From the NCBI GenBank assembly GCA_030605805.1, contig JAUWHQ010000066.1, positions 1 to 14,853 of the forward strand: DNA of 14,853 bases, written 5' to 3'. Positions 1-6,245 of the stretch are shown piece by piece. The stretch's first letter is position 1. Every line of letters begins with the position of its first letter. Below the pieces are notes generated by a model. The model had not been told where the DNA came from. It saw only the letters and a program-made list of their open reading frames with translations, and did no database searches. A program made the translations under genes and the position numbers. The DNA comes from Methanosarcinales archaeon. Its GTDB lineage: Archaea; Halobacteriota; Methanosarcinia; Methanosarcinales; Methanogasteraceae.

Positions 1-368
1 TGATACCGCTTGCGGCTGCGTTTTATCTCGGCGTGATGCGTCCGAACCTCGCATCGGTTGAGATCTGTATCATCACGATCGCTGTAATATATATTATGAC
101 AACCTTCAGGGATGGCGTAGGGCTCGTTCTCCCGGGTTACAGCGGGGTCGTGCCGCTTGCGCTTTCGATCTTGCTTGCGCCGGGTGATGTTGCTGCTGCG
201 ACGTTTACGGCTGGCGTGTGCGGCATCCTGATCGGACTTTGCGCAGCGTTAAGCAGCATCAACACCGAACAGCAGGGAAGCCCGATGATCAGCCTCGGCG
301 GCGCAGGCAGCTTTCAGGCGATCTATGTGACGATGGTTCTTGCGGCGCTGGTGTCGCTGATCGGGTGA
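1..368 (+). CDS. DUF1614-like integral membrane protein, C-terminal part (5' truncated)
   Basis: The reading frame is open from the window edge (first full codon at base 3) to a TGA at 366-368, so the true start lies outside; the in-frame GTG at 33 is probably internal. The visible part is very hydrophobic, with about three membrane helices. It ends in a loop and helix of the form SLGGAGSFQAIYVTMVLAAL. From memory, that small-residue SxGGAGxFxxI motif followed by a final helix is typical of the C-terminus of DUF1614 membrane proteins of archaea and bacteria, whose role is unknown. The earlier GYSGVVPLALSILL segment also fits that family. I infer family membership from these motifs only. A T-rich tract about 150 bases downstream could end the transcript. 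The next gene, ilvD, converges on it. Confidence 0.6.
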   Translation, partial: IPLAAAFYLGVMRPNLASVEICIITIAVIYIMTTFRDGVGLVLPGYSGVVPLALSILLAPGDVAAATFTAGVCGILIGLCAALSSINTEQQGSPMISLGGAGSFQAIYVTMVLAALVSLIG

Positions 369-514
369 TCGACCTGCAGATCCCACAGTGGATGAAACTG
401 AAATTCACTTTCACCCCGCTCTTGGATCATTGATTTATATGGCGGTGGTTGATGTGTGTATCAAGGACTTGCACAGCCCTACACGATTCTGGGCGGACAT
501 GCAGATTCCTCCCC

Positions 515-530
515 TCTTTTTATTTTTTTG
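515..530 (+). terminator. T-rich archaeal-type terminator after the DUF1614-like gene
   Basis: The plus strand holds TCTTTTTATTTTTTTG within the 186-base space between the DUF1614-like stop and the ilvD stop. Archaeal RNA polymerase often terminates at oligo-T tracts without a hairpin, and none is obvious here. The rest of this space (369-514 and 531-554) shows no gene or other signal that I can support. Confidence 0.45.
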
Positions 531-554
531 TTTGGATCAGATCAAACATCGCGT

Positions 555-2216
555 CTACGTAATCACGCTTCCCTCGCTCGCATCACCGACCATCCGCTGG
601 TATCGCGCAAGAACTCCGCTCACCTTCGATTCTGGGAGTTTCCACGCCTTCTTCCGCACGTCCAGCTCGTCAGAATCGACCAGCAGGTTCAGCACCCGGT
701 TCGGGATATCGATCTCGATCGTGTCGCCGTCACGCACGAGCGCAATCGCGCCTCCAATTGCAGCCTCTGGCGACACGTGCCCGATGCAGGGTCCGCGTGT
801 GCCGCCTGAGAACCTTCCGTCTGTGATCAGGGCGACTGATTCGATCAAGCCCATGCCTGCAATCGCTGAGGTCGGAGAGAGCATCTCTCTCATACCAGGA
901 CCGCCCTTCGGACCCTCGTAGCGGACGACAACGACATCGCCGGACACGATTCTGTGGTCCATGATCGCCTCCATCGCGTCCTCCTCGCTCTCGAATACCT
1001 TTGCAGGTCCCGTGTGCCCCATCATCGCGGAGTTGACCGCTGTCTGCTTGACGACAGAGCCGTTTGGTGCGAGCGTTCCGTAAAGGATCGCAATCCCACC
1101 CTCGGCGTGTAGTGGTTCGCCCACAGTTGCGATAACCAATCGGTTCGTCTCCGGGTTCACAATAACAGAATCGTTCAGGTTCTCGCCGAGTGTGCGGGTG
1201 GTTACTGTGATAGAATCGAGATCGATTCCGGAACTGTGCTGCAACCGCTCTATGATCGCGTAGATTCCGCCTGCTTTATCGAAATCGATCATGAAGTGCT
1301 CGCCGCCCGGGCGCAGATTGATTAAGTGTGGCGTCACCTTACTCAGTTCATCGAATCGAGAGAGCGGTAGCGTGATATCGAAATCGTGTGCGATCGCTGG
1401 CAGATGGAGAACGGTGTTCGTGCTTCCGCCAATCGCCATATCCAGGCAGACTGCGTTACCAAACGACTTTTCAGTCACAATCTGGCGTGCTGTGATCTTC
1501 TTCTCGACGAGTTCCATGATCTTTCTGCCGGAGTCCTTTGCGATGCGGATCTTCTTTGCATCGATCGCATGAGCGGTCGCACAGCCAGGCAGGCTAAGCC
1601 CGAGCGCCTCGGTCATGCACGCCATCGTGTTTGCGGTGAAGAGCCCTGAGCATGACCCTGCGCCCGGACATGCCGCGTTCTCGAGGTTGTAAATGTAATC
1701 ATCATCGCGTGACTCGCCGACCGCCTCGAATACTGAGATTAAGTCCTTCTCACAGTCGCCTGTGAACCCTGGAAGCATTGGTCCGCCTGTTACCACTATC
1801 GTGGGAAGATCGAGACGCCCTGCCGCCATCAGGTGTCCGGGAACGATCTTGTCGCAGGATGGTATCAGCACCATGCCGTCGAATGCATGAGCACGCACCA
1901 TGATCTCGATTGAGTCTGCGATCAACTCCCGAGACGGCATTGGGTATCTCATGCCCTCATGGTTCATTGCGATGCCGTCGCAGATTCCGATTGTGCTGAA
2001 TTCAAACGGCACACCGCCAGCCATTCGTATTCCTGATTTTACTGCTTCGCCTATCTTTTCGAGGTGGATGTGCCCGGGGATTATCTCGTTCCATGAATTT
2101 ACCACTGCGATGAACGGTTTATCCATCTCATAGTCTGTTATACCAGTTGCTTTGAGGAGTGCACGGTGTGGAGCCCGTGCGAGTCCTTTTTTGATGCGAT
2201 CGCTTCTCATCTCCAT
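555..2216 (-). CDS. ilvD: Dihydroxy-acid dehydratase
   Basis: Cytoplasmic Fe-S enzyme that dehydrates 2,3-dihydroxy-isovalerate and 2,3-dihydroxy-3-methylvalerate to the 2-keto acids of valine and isoleucine synthesis. The protein is 553 residues, the usual length. Family motifs are all present: CDGIAMNHEGMRYPMPSREL (79-98), PSCDK (about 119-123), CPGAGSCSGLFTANTM (about 183-198) and, near the C-terminus, DGRFSGGTRGPCIGHVSPEA. Near residue 47 it has PGHIHL, as in the E. coli type, where plant-type [2Fe-2S] enzymes carry a Cys, so a [4Fe-4S] cluster is more likely (inference). The frame stays open upstream to about 2546, but family alignment begins at MRSDRIKKG. ATG 2216 (or 2210) lies 27 bases after a TATA box, suggesting a leaderless mRNA. 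No other ilv or leu gene is adjacent. Confidence 0.96.
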   Translation of the reverse strand: MEMRSDRIKKGLARAPHRALLKATGITDYEMDKPFIAVVNSWNEIIPGHIHLEKIGEAVKSGIRMAGGVPFEFSTIGICDGIAMNHEGMRYPMPSRELIADSIEIMVRAHAFDGMVLIPSCDKIVPGHLMAAGRLDLPTIVVTGGPMLPGFTGDCEKDLISVFEAVGESRDDDYIYNLENAACPGAGSCSGLFTANTMACMTEALGLSLPGCATAHAIDAKKIRIAKDSGRKIMELVEKKITARQIVTEKSFGNAVCLDMAIGGSTNTVLHLPAIAHDFDITLPLSRFDELSKVTPHLINLRPGGEHFMIDFDKAGGIYAIIERLQHSSGIDLDSITVTTRTLGENLNDSVIVNPETNRLVIATVGEPLHAEGGIAILYGTLAPNGSVVKQTAVNSAMMGHTGPAKVFESEEDAMEAIMDHRIVSGDVVVVRYEGPKGGPGMREMLSPTSAIAGMGLIESVALITDGRFSGGTRGPCIGHVSPEAAIGGAIALVRDGDTIEIDIPNRVLNLLVDSDELDVRKKAWKLPESKVSGVLARYQRMVGDASEGSVIT

Positions 2217-2239
2217 GTGGGTGGTTATTGCGGTGGTGG

Positions 2240-2250
2240 CATATAAATGG
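2240..2250 (-). promoter_or_regulatory. TATA box for ilvD
   Basis: On the minus strand this reads CCATTTATATG. Its centre lies about 27 bases before ATG 2216, which places the expected start of transcription at or next to the start codon. No SD motif precedes that ATG. The spacing matches the TATA boxes of several other genes in this window. Confidence 0.65.
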
Positions 2251-2352
2251 ACGCGGGGGAGTGGTTGTTGAGGGAATCGGACTCGGGGTATGTGCGGTGG
2301 TGGATGGTTGGGTGGTGCGGGGGCTATGTATGGCTGTGTGCCAGAGACCGAA

Positions 2353-2391
2353 GGTTTATAAGAATACCTCGAATACCTAAATAAAGGAGGT
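2353..2391 (+). promoter_or_regulatory. Promoter, candidate operator and SD of the toxin-antitoxin operon
   Basis: A TATA box GTTTATAAG at 2353-2361 is followed by two copies of GAATACCT (2362-2369 and 2371-2378), one base apart. Next comes a strong SD, AAGGAGGT, at 2384-2391, six bases before ATG 2398. Transcription should begin near 2383, so the doubled repeat lies between the TATA box and the transcription start. That is where an archaeal repressor would block polymerase. The leader with a strong SD contrasts with the leaderless-looking neighbours. Confidence 0.6.
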
Positions 2392-2397
2392 CTAAAA

Positions 2398-2619
2398 ATG
2401 CAGATGGTTGAATCATCGGTGGTAAGCGATATGATAACGAGGCTCACACACATCCAGAAGGAGATTGGGGATATGGTTGAGGAAATGGAGCTTCTAAGTG
2501 ATGAGGATCTGATGAGAGATATCGAAGAGAGCAAGAAGGACTTCAATGAGGGCAGATATCACATCCTCAAAACAGATGAAGATATAGATGAGTTTTTCAG
2601 AGATTTGGAGAAAGAATGA
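2398..2619 (+). CDS. RelB-type antitoxin
   Basis: A 73-residue acidic protein directly upstream of a RelE-type toxin, overlapping it by four bases (ATGA). The first 35 residues form an amphipathic helix (SDMITRLTHIQKEIGDMVEE), a likely dimerisation part. The C-terminal half (SDEDLMRDIEESKKDFNEG, then a Glu/Asp-rich tail) resembles the toxin-wrapping tail of archaeal RelB-like antitoxins. It should bind and neutralise the RelE partner, and such antitoxins usually also repress their own promoter. The doubled GAATACCT element upstream would be the target (inference). The start is fixed by the SD at 2384-2391. The pair is visibly more A-rich, with many AAG/AAA and AGA codons, than neighbouring genes, which fits recent mobile acquisition. 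Confidence 0.8.
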   Translation: MQMVESSVVSDMITRLTHIQKEIGDMVEEMELLSDEDLMRDIEESKKDFNEGRYHILKTDEDIDEFFRDLEKE

Positions 2620-2867
2620 CTCGGATAGAGTTATCTGAGAAGTTTAAGAACCAGGTTAAGAAGGTAAAAGATGAAGCTGTGATGGATAGGATCAAAAAGG
2701 AGTTTAAAGTACTGCTGAAAGATCCAACTCTTGGAAAGCCACTGAGATACTCTTTGAAGGGGTTCAGATCGATAAGAATCGGAAAATACAGGTTGATTTA
2801 TGCACTTGAAGGGGATGTGGTAAAAGTGTATTCATTCGAACACCGGAAGGGGGTTTACAAACGATAG
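2616..2867 (+). CDS. RelE/ParE-superfamily toxin (mRNA interferase type)
   Basis: An 83-residue basic protein of typical RelE length. The family core is clear: a helical N-terminus rich in Lys (FKNQVKKVKDE), DPTLGKPLRYSLKGFRSIRIG (about 36-56), KYRLIYAL (57-64) and a C-terminal strand with EHRKGVYKR (75-83). In RelE the basic residues of the central strands and the C-terminal Arg/Tyr act in ribosome-dependent mRNA cleavage. Counterparts here are probably K48, R51, R54, R59, R77 and Y81. ParE-like gyrase poisoning is the alternative and cannot be ruled out from sequence. Translation is coupled to the antitoxin through the ATGA overlap. The gene ends in TAG and a T-run follows 35 bases later. 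Confidence 0.85.
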   Translation: MTRIELSEKFKNQVKKVKDEAVMDRIKKEFKVLLKDPTLGKPLRYSLKGFRSIRIGKYRLIYALEGDVVKVYSFEHRKGVYKR

Positions 2868-2884
2868 TTGAAAACGACATCTGT

Positions 2885-3097
2885 TTAGCGTTTGCAGGAC
2901 GATTTTTTAATTGTGAAACAACCTCTCTGGTAAAAGCTGCATTTTGGACAGGGCTTGGGGTGTGGCAGTGGCGGGATCGCATAGTCATTATAAATCTCTG
3001 CCTCGCTTTTGTAGGCGAGTTTTTGCAGATCAAGAATCTCTTCTGCGTCCTTGATCGTGGCACGTTCGATGATTACGCCCGTTCTACCCGATAGCAT
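2885..3097 (-). pseudogene. Truncated GNAT N-acetyltransferase remnant
   Basis: The minus-strand frame gives IIERATIKDAEEILDLQ then LAYKSEAEIYNDYAIPPL. This closely matches the N-terminal helices of GNAT acetyltransferases that begin with (I)REATxEDAExILELQKLAF and continue to a YNDYxIPPL motif. After PPL the frame degenerates to a Cys/Lys/Pro-rich tail and stops at 2885. A neighbouring frame briefly gives TPQALSKMQ, which resembles the expected next residues, so a small indel is likely. The acetyl-CoA binding motif (Q/RxxGxG/A) is absent in all frames and there is no room for it. Its 5' end overlaps the end of the 98-residue membrane protein gene by 14 bases. A short novel protein cannot be excluded, but decay is the simpler reading. 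Confidence 0.65.
2901..2910 (+). terminator. T-run terminator after the toxin gene
   Basis: GATTTTTTAA lies 34-43 bases beyond the toxin stop codon on the plus strand. A run of six T is enough for archaeal intrinsic termination in many cases. It sits inside the decayed acetyltransferase remnant of the other strand. Confidence 0.4.
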
Positions 3098-3380
3098 ACA
3101 TTCGCAGGGTGGCTTCGGCAAACACCATGGTTGCCGTGCCGGTTATGGCAACGTATCTCCAATCTTTGAGATAGACGTAAGATACTACAACCGCGATGTG
3201 TATAGGAATAATAAGCAGCGAAATTGACATCAAATTCCCTAAAATTCGGTCAATACCCGCAGTATCGAAGACTATTATCTGAACGAGCTGAATGATCACT
3301 CCGCAGGCGAATGCGATGCAAAGCGACGCAAATATCCGCTTACGGGGGGTATTCACACTTTTCATTCCAAATCGGTCCAT
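3084..3380 (-). CDS. Small three-helix membrane protein of the Psp operon
   Basis: A 98-residue protein that I do not recognise. After a short basic N-terminus (KSVNTPRKR) there are three hydrophobic stretches: about 17-39 (ending IIQLVQIIVF), 46-71 (LMSISLLIIPIHIAVVVSYV) and 74-95 (WRYVAITGTATMVFAEATL). It is therefore an inner-membrane protein with little outside the bilayer. It starts two bases after the TAA of pspAA, so it is co-transcribed and probably translationally coupled with pspA and pspAA. By position it could be the membrane anchor or sensor for the PspA system, a role filled by PspB/PspC in E. coli, but no sequence likeness to those is visible. The alternative start at the sixth codon (GMKS) is possible. 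Confidence 0.75.
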   Translation of the reverse strand: MDRFGMKSVNTPRKRIFASLCIAFACGVIIQLVQIIVFDTAGIDRILGNLMSISLLIIPIHIAVVVSYVYLKDWRYVAITGTATMVFAEATLRMYAIG

Positions 3381-3382
3381 TT

Positions 3383-3661
3383 TTAGTCCGGTATGAGCCC
3401 CTCACCACTGAATATCCGTGCCGCTTCCGAAAGCGTGAGATCGTCCGGCGGAACGATCAGATCCGATTCCATAATGATATCCGGATCAAGAGGTGTTCCC
3501 TTCTCCCGAATCTCCGACGTAAACGCCCGAAGCACGTCTCTGAACTTCGTTTCATCGCCAGATTCGAGCAATCGCACGATTTCATTATCGAGCTCGTTTA
3601 ATTCATCCAGCAAATCATCGCTCACCCTGTACTGCCCCTCGGTCATGATTCTTATGATCAT
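3383..3661 (-). CDS. pspAA: PspA-associated protein PspAA
   Basis: A 92-residue soluble acidic protein matching the small PspAA family seen next to pspA in actinobacteria and archaea. It opens with the typical MIIRIMTEGQYRVSDDLLDE and continues LNELDNEIVRLLESGDE. It ends with DLIVPPDDLTLSEA and a closing GEGLIPD, all family features as I remember them. Its ATG overlaps the pspA stop (ATGA, 3658-3661), so the two are translated together. The likely role is partner or regulator of PspA at the membrane; its biochemical action is not known. The next gene starts two bases downstream. Confidence 0.88.
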   Translation of the reverse strand: MIIRIMTEGQYRVSDDLLDELNELDNEIVRLLESGDETKFRDVLRAFTSEIREKGTPLDPDIIMESDLIVPPDDLTLSEAARIFSGEGLIPD

Positions 3662-4353
3662 CTTCCCATCTCCTCCTTCAATCTCGCAAGGTCGTCATCC
3701 ACGCCGGCGGTGGTCTGCATCTTGCGAAGTTCCCGCTCGATCTCGTCTTCCCCTCCGATCTCATCGAGAGCGCCGAGTTCGACCATCTCGTCGAGCGCAG
3801 CCGACTTTGCACGCATAGTCTCGGTCTTATCCTCCGCCCGCTGGATAGCAAACCCGACATCAGCCATCTCCTCAGATATCCCGGTGACCGCCTCTTTCAC
3901 CTTCACCTGCGCTTCAGCAGCGGTGTACTGCGCCTTTATCGTCTCTTTCTTCGTTCTGAATGCCGCTATCTTCGCTGAAAGTTTCCTTTCCGTCTCAATG
4001 AGTTTTTGTTGTTCCAGCTCTTGCTCATTGATCTGCATAATGAGACTTTCGATCTCGATCGTATTGGATTTCTTCCGTTCAAGTGCAAGACGTGCGAGAT
4101 CATCCCTACCAGCATTGACGGCATCCTTTGCCTGCCTATCGAGTTTTTGAGTATTCTGCTCAAGTTTTGCTTTCTGGAGTTCGAGCCGCTTCTTGGCTGT
4201 GACAACCGTGGCTACGCTGCGCTTTACCTGCTGAAGAAGCTCCAGTTGTTTCTGATATGAGTAATCGAGTATCTCCCGCGGGTCTTCATGGCGATCGAGG
4301 AGCTTATTTGCCTTGGATTTCACCATAAGTTCCATGCGTGTGAATAATCCCAT
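3658..4353 (-). CDS. pspA: PspA/IM30 (Vipp1) family membrane-stress protein
   Basis: A 231-residue, almost entirely helical protein. It opens with the family signature MGLFTRMELMVKSKANKLLD, including the amphipathic first helix that binds lipid. DPREILDYSYQKQLELLQQV then leads into long coiled coils (about 25-160) rich in Lys/Glu/Gln. The C-terminal part (about 195-231) is acidic and ends LARLKEEMGR. PspA/Vipp1 proteins are ESCRT-III-like; they form rods or rings on membranes and protect against leakage and envelope stress. First gene of a three-gene operon with pspAA and a membrane protein. A TATA box lies 27 bases upstream, and GGTGG precedes the ATG by four bases, so the mRNA has either no leader or a very short one. 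Confidence 0.93.
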   Translation of the reverse strand: MGLFTRMELMVKSKANKLLDRHEDPREILDYSYQKQLELLQQVKRSVATVVTAKKRLELQKAKLEQNTQKLDRQAKDAVNAGRDDLARLALERKKSNTIEIESLIMQINEQELEQQKLIETERKLSAKIAAFRTKKETIKAQYTAAEAQVKVKEAVTGISEEMADVGFAIQRAEDKTETMRAKSAALDEMVELGALDEIGGEDEIERELRKMQTTAGVDDDLARLKEEMGR

Positions 4354-4375
4354 AAATCCACCATGGCGATGAGAT

Positions 4376-4384
4376 CATATAAAG
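4376..4384 (-). promoter_or_regulatory. TATA box for pspA
   Basis: The minus strand reads CTTTATATG, with its centre about 27 bases before the pspA ATG at 4353. This gives the operon its own promoter, separate from the small upstream gene that ends at 4391. Confidence 0.65.
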
Positions 4385-4390
4385 ATGTTG

Positions 4391-4561
4391 TCACAGAACT
4401 GCCTTAACAATCTTGTAAATGATGTATATTAGTATTACAAATATTATTACCCGCGCCATCCCAAACATGATCAGCAAAAATTTATAGACCAGCATGACCA
4501 CGATGACGATGATTACAATCTGTATTATCTCGCTGAGTCTTATGCCGAAAGGGTTTGCCAT
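4391..4561 (-). CDS. Small hydrophobic membrane protein (56 residues)
   Basis: From ATG 4561 the product is MANPFGIRLSEI followed by about 20 nearly pure Ile/Val/Leu residues, a short FGMARV break and a second Ile/Val-rich stretch ending KIVKAVL. It has one long or two short membrane helices and almost nothing outside. The frame is open further upstream (to 4666), but the extension looks non-coding. A TATA-like ACTTTTTAC lies 27 bases before ATG 4561, the spacing seen for other genes here. It lies 37 bases ahead of pspA on the same strand and may belong to the same response. I do not recognise the family. Confidence 0.6.
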   Translation of the reverse strand: MANPFGIRLSEIIQIVIIVIVVMLVYKFLLIMFGMARVIIFVILIYIIYKIVKAVL

Positions 4562-4583
4562 GAAACGATGAAGGGTTACGACA

Positions 4584-4592
4584 GTAAAAAGT
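4584..4592 (-). promoter_or_regulatory. TATA-like element for the 56-residue membrane protein gene
   Basis: The minus strand reads ACTTTTTAC with its centre about 27 bases before ATG 4561. The match to a TATA box is imperfect. Its support comes mainly from the same spacing as at other starts in this window. Confidence 0.4.
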
Positions 4593-4651
4593 TTTCCTGA
4601 TCGGAAGGGTATATCAAGATCAAGACTGCATAATGTAATACTGTCGGATAC

Positions 4652-4675
4652 GATACACTGATACACCGATACACC
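4652..4675 (+). repeat. Three tandem 8-bp repeats GATACACY in a divergent promoter region
   Basis: The units are GATACACT, GATACACC and GATACACC with no spacing, preceded by a partial GGATAC. They lie in the 138-base space between the divergent 56-residue membrane protein gene and the coiled-coil gene, ending 24 bases before ATG 4700. A weak TATA-like CATAAAC overlaps the end of the last unit. They may be a site for a transcription factor acting on the coiled-coil gene (inference). Confidence 0.55.
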
Positions 4676-4699
4676 ATAAACACCACACCGGATCGGTTG

Positions 4700-5974
4700 A
4701 TGGCATTGAAATGGCTAAACAAGATCATTGGAAAAGAAACCCGGCAGGAGACTCCCGAGATCGCGTTTCACGAACTTGAAGATTGGGTTGCGGGTGAATT
4801 GAAAGCGGATCTCGATGATTTCTTCAAATCCGCTGCCCGGATATTTGCAGAGCTCGAAGAGACAAAAGAGCAACTGGTGCGTGATATCGGCGTGTTCGAG
4901 ACCGCAGAGCCTCCGGAGATGCCGCCCCGTGTGCTGAAAGTGGGGCTTGCAGCTCGCGATAACATAATCAGGCAGATCAACGTGCTGATCGACAAGATCA
5001 ACACTCCAGCGATGGATTATTCGGCTATCAGGGAATTTCACGCAACCATCGACGCCAATCTCGAAACTACACTCGAAAAATCAGTGAAAAGTCACCATTC
5101 TTCCAGATATCTCTTTCCAAAGGAGGTCGGAGAGGTAATTTCCGATGTCAGGGACGTGAAAAAGTTACTTACCAAACTCAAACTTCTGATCGATGGAAAG
5201 GAAGACCAGATAGGGACTTTCGGCGAGATTTCAGGAACCATACAGAGTATAAAAGATATATGGGATGATATCACCGAGCACAATTCAAGAATCGGGAACG
5301 CTCGGTCAGAATTGAACGATTTTCAGCATAAAAGCGATGACTGTGCCGCCCGGCTGGAACAGATCTCAGACAGCGCCGAATGGAGTTCCTTTGTCGAACT
5401 TGAGACCGGATTAAGACGGGCTTGTGATGAGAGGGATGATATCGAAACCAGCGTCATGGATCTGTTCATGCCGCTTAACAAAGCCTTCAAACGGATGAAC
5501 AAGCAGGATGCAAGTGGAAGACACACGCTTTCTGCAAAACAGAAGGAATCGCTTGATATGTGCCTCAAGAACCCGATTGAGATGAATACAGCAGACGTCA
5601 ACGATTTTATGGCAGGTGTGTGCAATTTACTCGAGAACGACGTCCTCGGGCTCAAGGATAAGAAGCGTGACAAAGCCATCACTCAGACAAAACAGATAAT
5701 TGATTCCTTTGCATCAAGGAAGGACGCACACCAGAGTATCAGCTCTCAGATCAGTGAGATTGAGGATCAGATCTCCTGCTTGACCATATCAGAAACAAAA
5801 AACACGCTTGAGCGGGAACTCGCTGCAAACAACGAAAAGATCACGCGGATTGAGCAGGAGATCGAAAATTTGAGAGGGAACCTTGAGATACGTGGTAAAG
5901 AACTCGAAGATCAGAAGAAGAATCTTTCTGATTCGGTAAATTCGATCAAACCGGTCCGGATCATCTTTGATTGA
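4700..5974 (+). CDS. Long coiled-coil protein, function unknown
   Basis: A 425-codon frame beginning with TTG 4697; the start is taken at the adjoining ATG 4700 (MALKWLNKIIGKE), giving 424 residues. There is no signal peptide or membrane helix, so it is cytoplasmic. The N-terminus is short and amphipathic (WLNKIIG), followed by FHELEDWV and helical segments. Heptad-like coiled coils dominate 30-75, 155-245 and especially 330-415 (SSQISEIEDQISCL, NNEKITRIEQEIENLRG). A short non-helical tail ends VRIIFD. The small FHELEDWV box and coil layout resemble uncharacterised coiled-coil proteins of methanogenic archaea that I recall only loosely. The neighbouring divergent Psp genes suggest an envelope or cytoskeletal task, but nothing in the sequence shows a catalytic function. 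T-rich sequence at 6007-6033 may end its transcript. Confidence 0.8.
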   Translation: MALKWLNKIIGKETRQETPEIAFHELEDWVAGELKADLDDFFKSAARIFAELEETKEQLVRDIGVFETAEPPEMPPRVLKVGLAARDNIIRQINVLIDKINTPAMDYSAIREFHATIDANLETTLEKSVKSHHSSRYLFPKEVGEVISDVRDVKKLLTKLKLLIDGKEDQIGTFGEISGTIQSIKDIWDDITEHNSRIGNARSELNDFQHKSDDCAARLEQISDSAEWSSFVELETGLRRACDERDDIETSVMDLFMPLNKAFKRMNKQDASGRHTLSAKQKESLDMCLKNPIEMNTADVNDFMAGVCNLLENDVLGLKDKKRDKAITQTKQIIDSFASRKDAHQSISSQISEIEDQISCLTISETKNTLERELAANNEKITRIEQEIENLRGNLEIRGKELEDQKKNLSDSVNSIKPVRIIFD

Positions 5975-6027
5975 TCTGTCTGATTCGCCCCGTCCACATC
6001 GCGGTCATTTTCTTCTGCCCTGTTTCT

Positions 6028-6241
6028 TTATTCCGCGTCCGCCGCCGCGCCATCATGTACTGTTTCAGCCGGCACCTCGATGATCGTCCCTTTCTTGCAC
6101 ACGCCAGCATACGCACCGCAGCCAGTGCATCGATCGATGTCAATTTTTGCCGTATCTGCCAAAGGTTATCGCTCTTACCGAGCACACATTGACGCACAAG
6201 CCGCATCCGACGCACAGCGATTCATCGATCTGGTATTTCAT
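6028..6241 (-). pseudogene. 2[4Fe-4S] ferredoxin with a frameshift and a lost cysteine
   Basis: From ATG 6241 the frame reads MKYQIDESLCVGCGLCVNVC (first cluster motif, CxxCxxCxxxC intact) then SVRAITF. It next slips: the original frame stops at TGA 6140-6142, whereas the next frame continues ADTAKIDIDRCTGCGAYAGV and CKKGTIIEV to TAA 6028. Removing one G near 6157-6160 restores a single 71-residue ferredoxin of normal size. In the second cluster motif the third Cys is Tyr (codon TAT). In intact form it would shuttle electrons, or serve the Fe-S protein operon upstream, since it starts four bases after the stop of the NifX-like gene. The frameshift could be a sequencing error, but the missing Cys is separate evidence of relaxed constraint. 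Confidence 0.75.
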
Positions 6242-6245
6242 CTCG

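Noticed and set aside
388..921. 177-codon plus-strand open frame
   Set aside because: It runs mostly opposite ilvD and is explained as its antisense shadow; the composition is unlike a real protein.
2217..2546. 110-residue N-terminal extension of the IlvD frame
   Set aside because: IlvD similarity starts at MEMRSDRIKKG; the extension is low in meaning, crosses the TATA boxes and would overlap the divergent antitoxin gene.
4652..4675. CRISPR or iteron array
   Set aside because: Only three 8-base units with no spacers; no cas genes or replication initiator in view.
6140..6165. Programmed frameshift in the ferredoxin gene
   Set aside because: No slippery heptamer or clear downstream structure, and the second cluster motif is itself damaged.
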